From assembly GCA_007120055.1 (NCBI GenBank), contig SKOL01000424.1, forward strand, positions 1-10,554: a stretch of 10,554 nt of DNA, written 5' to 3'. This document shows positions 5,348-10,554 of the stretch, in pieces (positions within the stretch are counted from its first letter, which is position 1; the number at the start of each line of letters is the position of its first letter). The notes below the pieces were generated by a model. That model ran no database searches, had not been told where the DNA came from, and saw only the letters and a program-made list of their open reading frames with translations. The stretch is from Anaerobacillus sp. (lineage in GTDB: Bacteria; Bacillota; Bacilli; Bacillales_H; Anaerobacillaceae). The translations under genes and the position numbers were made by a program.

Positions 5348-6959
5348 TCAATTCTATCCCCTTCCAGCCTCTTGACTTATTACCTATCTTTGCTTTCTCC
5401 AGGAAATAACCTCTTGCGTCCATCCATTCTTTCAATTTCTGTATGACCACATTGTTTTTGTGCTGATACTCGCTGTTTTCTTCACACCACTTTTTATAGG
5501 CTTCCATCAAAAACTTAGTCTGAACAGTAGCACTCTTGTTAATAATTAATGTGTCATCGATAAAGTTGGATATACTATCCATTTCCTGACTATAATCCTT
5601 AGTGGCAGCTTGTACTTCTTTCGGAGCTTTTAATCCTTCCTGTTGCCATTTCAAGCAGCCTTTCACTGCCCAGTTAAGAATTCCTGGTAATTCTTCTTCA
5701 AGCTCTTTTACAAGGTTACGATTTATTTTATCTTCTTCAATTTCCACATTGAACGGAATCAATCTAATCCTTCTCCATATGGCGTGGTCCGTTCCTCGTA
5801 TGCTAGGTTTATGATTTGTCACAAAGAAAATCTTAAATTCAGGTATGAAGTCAAAAAACTCCCTATGTAAGAAGCGTGCAGAAATTTCCCCTCCTCCAGT
5901 TATCTGTTTGATAAGTGATTCAGCTAATCTTTTCCCATCTTCCGATTCCACGGCAGATACAAGGCGTGCTCCTTTCAGCTTGGCAATATCGTTATTGATT
6001 GCACCGTTTTGCTTGACTAAAAAAGTATCTGTGCTGGTTTGGTTCGCATAATCACCTAATATTTTTTTTACCGTTTCAATGAACGTACTTTTTCCGTTAT
6101 TTCCTTTGCCATACAAGAAAAACATACAGTGTTCCGTTGTTTCCCCTGTCAAGCTATAACCAATAGCTTTTTGCAAATAATCAATGACATCAAACAAAAT
6201 GTTACCTTCCTCATCCTGCAGAATTTCAAATAAGAAATTTTCCCATTTCGGACATTCGGCAGTTTGATCGTAGTCAACTGGAACAAGTTTAGTATGAAGA
6301 TATTTTCGTTCGTGTGGCAGTAATTTACCTGTTTTTAGATTCAAAACGCCATTATTTACGTTAAGTAACCAGGAATTACTATCTAATTCATCAGGCAATA
6401 AAGGTGAAACCGATTCAGATAACGAAATCATAGCTTCTATGGCATACTTTTGCTTGGCTTTCACGGCTTGCTTGCGCAAAAGGTTTCTTCTTTTATCTGA
6501 TTTTTCTTTTGTGATCTCCTCATATATTTTCATACTGATGGTTTTAGCGTATTCTTTTACCTTTCCTTTATCGTCTACTGCCCACCGCTTATCGTCCCAT
6601 ACATACCAAGACTTAAAAAGGTAACAGTACTTTAGATTCAAACCAAAGTAATAATTAAAGCGTTGAGAATTTCCCAAATCTCCAAAATCAAATTTAGGCG
6701 TATCTTCCGGTAAGGCTTCCCTCGTGGGCTGTGAATTTGCTTCATATCTTGGCACGCTAGCCTCGCTCTGACTAGTACTATCTAACAAGTCTTGTATCTG
6801 TTCTTCCATATCAGGTGGAGGAATACTATGTTTAAAATCTATTTGATTTGAATTAAAAGGCTCTTGTATCTGTTCAAAATCCTCGGAAAGTGGTAAACTA
6901 TCCGTAGATGAATTGTTTGTGGGCTGCCATTGGTGGGCAGCTTTTTTATTTGTCTCCAT
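5295..6959 (-). CDS. SF3 replicative helicase, P4/D5 phage-plasmid primase family (Rep)
   Basis: This 554-aa protein is an AAA+ superfamily 3 helicase of the P4/D5 primase C-terminal type, expected to bind and melt the element's origin. Residues 1-95 are Gln/Ser/Pro/acid-rich and probably disordered. About 96-270 matches the D5 N-terminal region (FNYYFGLNLKYCYLFKSWYV). Walker A is GKGNNGKST at 284-292; the Walker B region is ARLVSAVES at about 331-339; the sensor is FFVTN at 378-382; arginine-finger candidates are R396/R397 in AIWRRIRLIPF. A C-terminal winged helix (about 470-538) is likely the iteron-binding part. No primase catalytic domain is present in the protein or elsewhere in the window. 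GAGGAGGAG precedes the ATG. The iteron origin lies immediately downstream, as in SaPI-like islands. Confidence 0.92.
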   Translation of the reverse strand: METNKKAAHQWQPTNNSSTDSLPLSEDFEQIQEPFNSNQIDFKHSIPPPDMEEQIQDLLDSTSQSEASVPRYEANSQPTREALPEDTPKFDFGDLGNSQRFNYYFGLNLKYCYLFKSWYVWDDKRWAVDDKGKVKEYAKTISMKIYEEITKEKSDKRRNLLRKQAVKAKQKYAIEAMISLSESVSPLLPDELDSNSWLLNVNNGVLNLKTGKLLPHERKYLHTKLVPVDYDQTAECPKWENFLFEILQDEEGNILFDVIDYLQKAIGYSLTGETTEHCMFFLYGKGNNGKSTFIETVKKILGDYANQTSTDTFLVKQNGAINNDIAKLKGARLVSAVESEDGKRLAESLIKQITGGGEISARFLHREFFDFIPEFKIFFVTNHKPSIRGTDHAIWRRIRLIPFNVEIEEDKINRNLVKELEEELPGILNWAVKGCLKWQQEGLKAPKEVQAATKDYSQEMDSISNFIDDTLIINKSATVQTKFLMEAYKKWCEENSEYQHKNNVVIQKLKEWMDARGYFLEKAKIGNKSRGWKGIELNTDMQNAMQEAASTKDP

Positions 6960-7009
6960 TTTCTCCTCCTCTATCTTTCTGGTTCATGGTAGGTACGCAT
7001 CCTTTCAAA

Positions 7010-7120
7010 CTAAAATGCTGTTCTGCCTCTAAAAGTTTGAAATTTCACCGCTCTTGCTTCGCTTAAGTCCTGATTATAAATTCCTACTGTCTTGATGTAA
7101 GGATTCTTTTCACTTATCAT
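7010..7120 (-). CDS. Small hypothetical protein (36 aa) overlapping the DUF771-like gene
   Basis: ATG at 7120 overlaps the end of the preceding gene by 11 nt (ATGATAAGTGA) and opens MISEKNPYIKTVGIYNQDLS, ending FRGRTAF before TAG at 7010-7012. It lies between the DUF771-like gene and the helicase on the same strand, and the overlap suggests translational coupling in place of a strong ribosome binding site. The composition is protein-like (KTVGIYNQDLSEARAVKFQT). No family was recognised. It may be a remnant, since the open frame resumes briefly after the stop (FERMRTYHEPER). Confidence 0.5.
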   Translation of the reverse strand: MISEKNPYIKTVGIYNQDLSEARAVKFQTFRGRTAF

Positions 7121-7376
7121 TTTCACGTAACCACTGACGTAAAAATTGCTGTGTCTCTCGAGCATCAAAGTACCATTTTCCTCCTAACTTAAATTTTGGT
7201 AATTCAGGATGAAAGAAAAACTCTTTCTGAATAGTGTTCCAGCTCATGCATGTTCTTCGCATTAATTCCTTGCTGTCCCAATACACTAATTCCACATCAA
7301 TTTCTTTGATACATTGCTCCACCTTTTGCAAGACTAGTTTCCGAGTTTCATCTTCATCAATTTTGACATCAATCAA
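7110..7376 (-). CDS. DUF771-like / excisionase-like small DNA-binding protein
   Basis: This 88-aa protein has a short acidic N-terminal helix, then VYWDSKELMRRTCMSWNTIQ (about residues 31-50), a helix-turn-helix-like segment, then a wing-like PKFKLGGKWYFDARETQQFL. The pattern W-D-x-K-E-L-x-x-x-T, a GGKWYF strand and a terminal FLRQWL helix fits the DUF771 and excisionase-like (MerR-fold) proteins of Bacillota prophages and islands. The start is TTG at 7376, supported by GAGGGGG 8 nt upstream; the ATG just before it opens only a four-codon frame. Just after the Cro-like gene and on the same strand, it could be the excision factor or a second regulator. Which of the two cannot be told from sequence. 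Confidence 0.75.
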   Translation of the reverse strand: MIDVKIDEDETRKLVLQKVEQCIKEIDVELVYWDSKELMRRTCMSWNTIQKEFFFHPELPKFKLGGKWYFDARETQQFLRQWLRENDK

Positions 7377-7406
7377 GTTTCATTCCCCCTCTAACTTCGA
7401 AATTAA

Positions 7407-7625
7407 TTAATTCTGTTTTTCGATTGTAAAAATATCATCAAATTTTATTTCTAATACGTTACAAATCTTTTTAGCAATGGGTGGACTAGGATTTCTGATA
7501 CCATTACTGATTTGAACGATCATTGGAGAGGATATCCCCGCTTTCTTACCTAACGCGTTTTTTGTTAAGCCTCTTCTAATTATCAATTCGTTGAACTCAA
7601 CAATGTCTTTAATTCTGATCTTCAC
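7407..7625 (-). CDS. Cro-like Xre-family helix-turn-helix regulator
   Basis: This 72-aa protein is a single helix-turn-helix domain: GLTKNALGKKAGISSPMIVQ (helices 2-3), then ISNGIRNPSPPIAKKICNVL. It is divergent from the larger repressor at 7848 and first in the leftward replication module, the position of Str in SaPIs or Cro in prophages. The start is GTG at 7625, with AGGAGGTG 7 nt upstream. Its promoter candidate overlaps operator site 2, so it is probably controlled by the divergent repressor. It probably binds the same intergenic sites; that is inference. Confidence 0.85.
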   Translation of the reverse strand: MKIRIKDIVEFNELIIRRGLTKNALGKKAGISSPMIVQISNGIRNPSPPIAKKICNVLEIKFDDIFTIEKQN

Positions 7626-7643
7626 TGTTAAACACCTCCTTCT

Positions 7644-7809
7644 TTACTTTTAGCAAGATTTAACTAACAACCCTAGCTAATAGAAAGTATTTATTTTCGT
7701 TTGTTTGCTATTAGCAAGATTTATAAAGAGTTTAACAAACTATTGTTACTAAAAGCAAGTAAAATTTTAATTTTTTTTAAATATTTTACTATTAATTTGC
7801 TTTTAGCAA
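7644..7809. promoter_or_regulatory. Divergent control region with four 13-bp operators
   Basis: The dyad TTGCT-NNN-AGCAA occurs at 7644-7656 (TTACTTTTAGCAA), 7705-7717 (TTGCTATTAGCAA), 7746-7758 (TTACTAAAAGCAA) and 7797-7809 (TTGCTTTTAGCAA). Three copies continue with GATTT. Sites 2 and 4 have perfect five-base arms and each overlaps a -35 candidate of one divergent promoter. These are most likely the binding sites of the Xre repressor and/or the Cro-like protein. Confidence 0.7.
7688..7717 (-). promoter_or_regulatory. Candidate promoter of the leftward (replication) module
   Basis: On the minus strand TTGCTA (7717-7712) and TAAATA (7693-7688) are separated by 18 nt. The -35 hexamer lies within operator site 2. 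An alternative with TTGTTA closer to the gene is possible. Confidence 0.35.
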
Positions 7810-7824
7810 GATTTGATGTAATAA
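7797..7824 (+). promoter_or_regulatory. Candidate promoter of the repressor/integrase pair
   Basis: TTGCTT (7797-7802) and TAATAA (7819-7824) are separated by 16 nt, with the -35 inside operator site 4. The repressor would thus be able to regulate its own transcription. Confidence 0.4.
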
Positions 7825-7847
7825 TAAGTTAAAAAGGAGGGTTTTAA

Positions 7848-8567
7848 ATGAATGCAAAGGAATTTGGCGAAAAACTTAAGGAATATAGACTTTCTGCAGG
7901 GTTAACATTGACACAATTAGGCGACATGATCGACTATTCAAATCCTTATTTATCTCAAATAGAAAATGGAAAAAAGGGCATCCCTTCTCCTGAACTATTA
8001 AAGAAATTATCCCAACCTCTCGGAATTTCTTATAATGAATTAATGTTTAGAGCTGGACATTTCAATGAACATGAATATCGTTCAATTAAAGATTATGAAG
8101 CGAGAATAGAAGAGCTAAATAATAAATTAGTAAAAGTTATAAATATTTTATCTGAAGACGGAGAGTTTCTTCCAAAAGTACGTGAAGATTTAATACCTGT
8201 TTTAAAGCATGATTCATTTACAGTAATTCCATTTCAAGATTATATATACACTTTTGAGAATTATATAAAAGAGAGTTTACTAAATAATAATCATATAAAT
8301 GAATTTAATAAATTTTACAATGTTAAAGAGGTAAAGGAACATCTTTTAAATTATGTTAGTGACGATTACAAAGAAGAAATCCTTAAAGAGTTAGAAAGAA
8401 TTGCAATAAAGTATAATTTATTAGAATTAGAGTTGGGATCTAATTCTAATGATTTAGCTGATCTGCTTAATAACGAAGATATAACGTATAAAAATAATCC
8501 AATAAATAATCAACAGCGTAAACTTTTAAGTGCTTATTTAGATGCACTTTTACCAAATAAAAAATAA
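7848..8567 (+). CDS. Xre-family repressor (CI/Stl-like master regulator)
   Basis: This 239-aa protein has an N-terminal helix-turn-helix of the Xre type at residues about 6-62 (GLTLTQLGDMIDYSNPYLSQIENG), then a long helical, charged region (about 75-200), and a tail ending YLDALLPNKK, common in Bacillus element repressors. AAAGGAGG lies just upstream of the ATG. It faces the Cro-like gene across four operators and precedes the integrase on the same strand, the arrangement of stl and int in SaPI-like islands. No LexA-type serine peptidase domain is present and no ImmA-type metalloprotease gene is nearby, so autocleavage or ImmA-dependent induction seems unlikely. Relief by an antirepressor, for example from a helper phage, is an inference. 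Confidence 0.85.
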   Translation: MNAKEFGEKLKEYRLSAGLTLTQLGDMIDYSNPYLSQIENGKKGIPSPELLKKLSQPLGISYNELMFRAGHFNEHEYRSIKDYEARIEELNNKLVKVINILSEDGEFLPKVREDLIPVLKHDSFTVIPFQDYIYTFENYIKESLLNNNHINEFNKFYNVKEVKEHLLNYVSDDYKEEILKELERIAIKYNLLELELGSNSNDLADLLNNEDITYKNNPINNQQRKLLSAYLDALLPNKK

Positions 8568-8590
8568 GGGGGGCTCAATGGAGTATCCCC
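8568..8590 (+). promoter_or_regulatory. Hairpin between repressor and integrase genes
   Basis: GGGG (8568-8571) pairs with CCCC (8587-8590), and inside it CTC pairs with GAG around AATG. It starts at the base after the repressor stop and ends 3 nt before the AAGGAG ribosome binding site of the integrase. No T-run follows, so it is not a terminator; it may influence integrase translation or mRNA stability. Confidence 0.3.
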
Positions 8591-8609
8591 ATAAGGAGAG
8601 TTAGTGATA

Positions 8610-9770
8610 ATGGCTACATTTCGTAAACTTAAAAGCGGTAATTGGCAAGCTAGAGTTTCAAAGGATGGAAAGGAAGCTAGTATAGGTACTTTTCGCACTA
8701 AACAAGAGGCAAAGATAGCAGCTGCAAAGACGGAAGAGCGGATTTATTACGGCCACACATTAACTGACAGAGATATGATGTTTGATGAAGTGGCTAATGA
8801 ATGGTTATTTGATCATAAAAAAATGACCTTGAAAGATTCGACCTTTAAACAAGTGGAGGTAATAGTTAGAAATCATATCCTCCCATATTTCGAAAATAAA
8901 AAAATTATGCGTATTAAGCGCCCAGAAATAAAACGATGGTTAAATAAGTATGCAGAAATGAAAGATAAAAAAGGTAATGATGCCTATTCCTTTGGATCAC
9001 GCCTCAAATATTTATCAATCCTAAAGGGGATTTTTCACTATGCTGTGCATGAGCTTGAAATACTAGACAAGGACCCAACTCAAAAATTAAAGGTTCCAGT
9101 AAAAGATACAGTAGCACTCAATAAAGAAATCAAATACTACAGTTTAAATGAATTAAATCAGCTCCTTAGCTTTATGGAGAATTACAAACATCAAAGGTTC
9201 AAGGAATACCGGTTATACTACATGCTGATGTCCCTTTTAAGTCAAACTGGGTTACGGATCAGCGAAGCACTTGCTTTAAGGTGGACAGATATCGAAGGAA
9301 ATAAAGTCACAATAGAACGGCAAACAAGCAGGGATGACAATAATAATTTAACTTTAACATCACTAAAGACCACTTCATCCTATCGAACAATTGGAATCGA
9401 TGATGATTTAGTAAAAGAACTTAACAAATTCAAAATGGATCAATATCAAAGTATTTTGAAGTATAAATCATTTCAACAAAATAAAGACGGCATCATCTTC
9501 CAGAACTTCTTAGGAAATTATTTAACACCATCTACAGTAAGGGAAACTATTCAAAAATACTGTGAACAAGCAGAGGTTGAATATAAGGGGACTCATGTAT
9601 TTAGACACACTCATGCTGTATTGTTATTAGAAGCTGGGGCATCCATCAAATATGTATCAAATAGATTAGGTCATGCTTCAATTAAGGTAACAGCAGATAC
9701 TTATCTAGATGTAACAGAAAAGATTGAAGAGGATGAACTGAAGAAATTTGTTGCTTACACAAAAAGATAA
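8610..9770 (+). CDS. int: Tyrosine recombinase / site-specific integrase
   Basis: The integrase recombines the element with its chromosomal site, here apparently next to sufB. ATG at 8610 has AAGGAG about 11 nt upstream; a GTG six bases earlier is too close. In the 386-aa product, residues 1-45 form an arm-type DNA-binding domain (KLKSGNWQARV...IGTFRTKQEA), 55-155 a SAM-like core-binding domain, and 175-375 the catalytic domain. The catalytic set is complete: R216 in TGLRISEALALRW, K253 in SLKTTSSYRTI, H329 and R332 in HVFRHTHA, H355 in LGHASIKVTADTY, and nucleophile Y365. It follows the repressor gene by 42 nt on the same strand and ends about 85 bp from the sufB stop codon. Length and domains are standard for the Tn916/SaPI/ICEBs1-type group. 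Confidence 0.95.
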   Translation: MATFRKLKSGNWQARVSKDGKEASIGTFRTKQEAKIAAAKTEERIYYGHTLTDRDMMFDEVANEWLFDHKKMTLKDSTFKQVEVIVRNHILPYFENKKIMRIKRPEIKRWLNKYAEMKDKKGNDAYSFGSRLKYLSILKGIFHYAVHELEILDKDPTQKLKVPVKDTVALNKEIKYYSLNELNQLLSFMENYKHQRFKEYRLYYMLMSLLSQTGLRISEALALRWTDIEGNKVTIERQTSRDDNNNLTLTSLKTTSSYRTIGIDDDLVKELNKFKMDQYQSILKYKSFQQNKDGIIFQNFLGNYLTPSTVRETIQKYCEQAEVEYKGTHVFRHTHAVLLLEAGASIKYVSNRLGHASIKVTADTYLDVTEKIEEDELKKFVAYTKR

Positions 9771-9816
9771 ACGGAGTCGGCACAAAATCGGCACGACCCC
9801 GTTTGTTTTATCTTTA
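9769..9816. terminator. Bidirectional terminator between int and sufB
   Basis: AAACGG-A-GTCG (9769-9779) pairs with CGAC-C-CCGTTT (9794-9804) with one A-C mismatch and a 14-nt loop, followed by GTTTTATCTTT on the plus strand. The minus strand also has a T-rich run (ATCTTTTT) after the stem, so it can serve both convergent genes. The int stop codon lies at its foot. Confidence 0.75.
9777..9794 (+). repeat. Two direct repeats TCGGCAC, 11 bp apart
   Basis: TCGGCAC occurs at 9777-9783 and again at 9788-9794, immediately after the integrase gene and inside the terminator. One-helical-turn spacing close to the element end is what arm-type integrase binding sites look like. Such a role is inferred. 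Confidence 0.4.
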
Positions 9817-9856
9817 ATAATCTCCAAAACCCTTATCCAATAAGAGTTTTAAAGCA

Positions 9857-10554
9857 TTAACCGATACTACCTTCCATCTCGAACTTGATAAGACGGTTCA
9901 TTTCTACTGCGTATTCCATCGGTAATTCTTTTGTAAATGGCTCGATGAAGCCCATAACGATCATTTCAGTTGCTTCTTGCTCTGAAATACCACGGCTCAT
10001 CAAGTAGAACAATTGGTCTTCTGATACTTTGGATACCGTCGCTTCGTGCTCTAACGTAATGTTATTGTTAAAGATCTCGTTGTACGGAATTGTATCAGAC
10101 GTTGATTCGTTATCCATAATGAGCGTATCACACTCAATTTTTGATTTAGAGCCTTCAGATTTACGACCAAAGTGGCAAATACCACGATACGTTACTTTAC
10201 CACCGTGTTTCGAAATCGATTTTGAAACGATTGTTGAAGAACAGTTCGGTGCTAAGTGTAACACTTTTGCTCCTGCATCTTGGTGCTGTCCTTTACCAGC
10301 GATGGCAATTGAAAGGATTGTTCCTTTACCGCCCTCACCTTTCATGACAACGGCAGGATATTTCATCGTTAACTTCGAACCGATGTTACCATCTACCCAT
10401 TCCATCGTTGCATTGTCATAACATACGGCACGTTTCGTTACTAAGTTAAAAATGTTTGGTGCCCAGTTTTGAATTGTCGTGTAACGGCAATACGCGTTTT
10501 TGTTAATGATAATCTCAACAACCGCACTATGAAGTGAGTTTGTTGAATAAACAG
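9857..10554 (-). CDS. sufB: Fe-S cluster assembly scaffold protein SufB, C-terminal part
   Basis: The frame is open to the right edge (first visible residues [20 protein letters not shown]), so the N-terminal half lies outside and the ATG at 10405 is internal. The visible 231 residues end [13 protein letters not shown], as in Bacillus SufB. SufB works in the cytosol in the SufBC2D complex, where it takes sulfur from SufS/SufU and assembles Fe-S clusters. Seen here are ECDTLIMD, whose cysteine aligns with the essential C405 of E. coli SufB, LEHEAT (E. coli H433/E434), and the signature [20 protein letters not shown]. The gene is intact at its 3' end. It is the chromosomal flank, and the neighbouring integrase implies its 3' end is the attachment region. 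Confidence 0.96.
   Translation of the reverse strand, partial: VYSTNSLHSAVVEIIINKNAYCRYTTIQNWAPNIFNLVTKRAVCYDNATMEWVDGNIGSKLTMKYPAVVMKGEGGKGTILSIAIAGKGQHQDAGAKVLHLAPNCSSTIVSKSISKHGGKVTYRGICHFGRKSEGSKSKIECDTLIMDNESTSDTIPYNEIFNNNITLEHEATVSKVSEDQLFYLMSRGISEQEATEMIVMGFIEPFTKELPMEYAVEMNRLIKFEMEGSIG

Noticed and set aside
8528..8551. AAGTGC/GCACTT stem followed by TTTT near the repressor 3' end
   Set aside because: It lies within coding sequence, the stem is only 6 bp and the loop is long, so it is not convincing as a terminator or attenuator.
10029..10421. Open frame of 130 codons on the plus strand
   Set aside because: It is antisense to sufB, whose frame is unmistakable.

Overview
The window looks like the chromosome of a low-GC Gram-positive bacterium of the Bacillaceae/Caryophanaceae type (Bacillus- or Lysinibacillus-like). 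The evidence is its AT-rich sequence, strong AGGAGG-type ribosome binding sites, frequent TTG/GTG start options, and a SufB fragment at the right edge with typical Bacillota motifs. Nearly everything left of sufB belongs to an integrated mobile element whose right end abuts the 3' end of sufB. The left end of the element was not found and is probably outside the window.

Right to left: partial sufB (9857-10554, minus); a bidirectional terminator carrying two TCGGCAC direct repeats; a tyrosine integrase (8610-9770, plus); a Xre-type repressor (7848-8567, plus); a divergent promoter region with four copies of a 13-bp operator; and a small Cro-like regulator (7407-7625, minus). The regulator heads a leftward module: a DUF771/excisionase-like protein, an overlapping 36-aa ORF, an SF3 (P4/D5-type) replicative helicase, and directly downstream a probable replication origin. 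The origin is two tandem ~180-bp units, each with inverted arms of AGAC boxes at 9-bp period around an AT-rich core. Beyond it lies a tight cluster of six small unknown genes (2780-4547), flanked on both sides by what look like frameshifted gene remnants and closed by a minus-strand terminator near 2410. Two of the six encode paralogues that share a CFHVH...W(Y/F)HY.P...WW C-terminus.

At the left end two plus-strand genes (a partial replication-relaxation-like protein and an unknown 476-aa protein with a possible winged helix) form an operon that ends at a terminator at 1869-1896. Between that terminator and the leftward cluster is about 450 nt of non-coding DNA that folds on the plus strand into a dense series of nested stems. 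It is a candidate large structured RNA.

The order integrase, repressor, divergent regulator, Rep helicase, iteron origin, small genes is the architecture of Gram-positive phage-inducible chromosomal islands (SaPI-like satellites). No capsid, terminase, portal or conjugation gene is visible, so a satellite or an integrative mobilizable element fits better than a complete prophage. The left-hand replication-relaxation-like gene leaves the mobilizable-element alternative open. Most promising for novelty are the structured non-coding region, the duplicated iteron origin, and the small-gene cluster with the CFHVH/WW paralogues.
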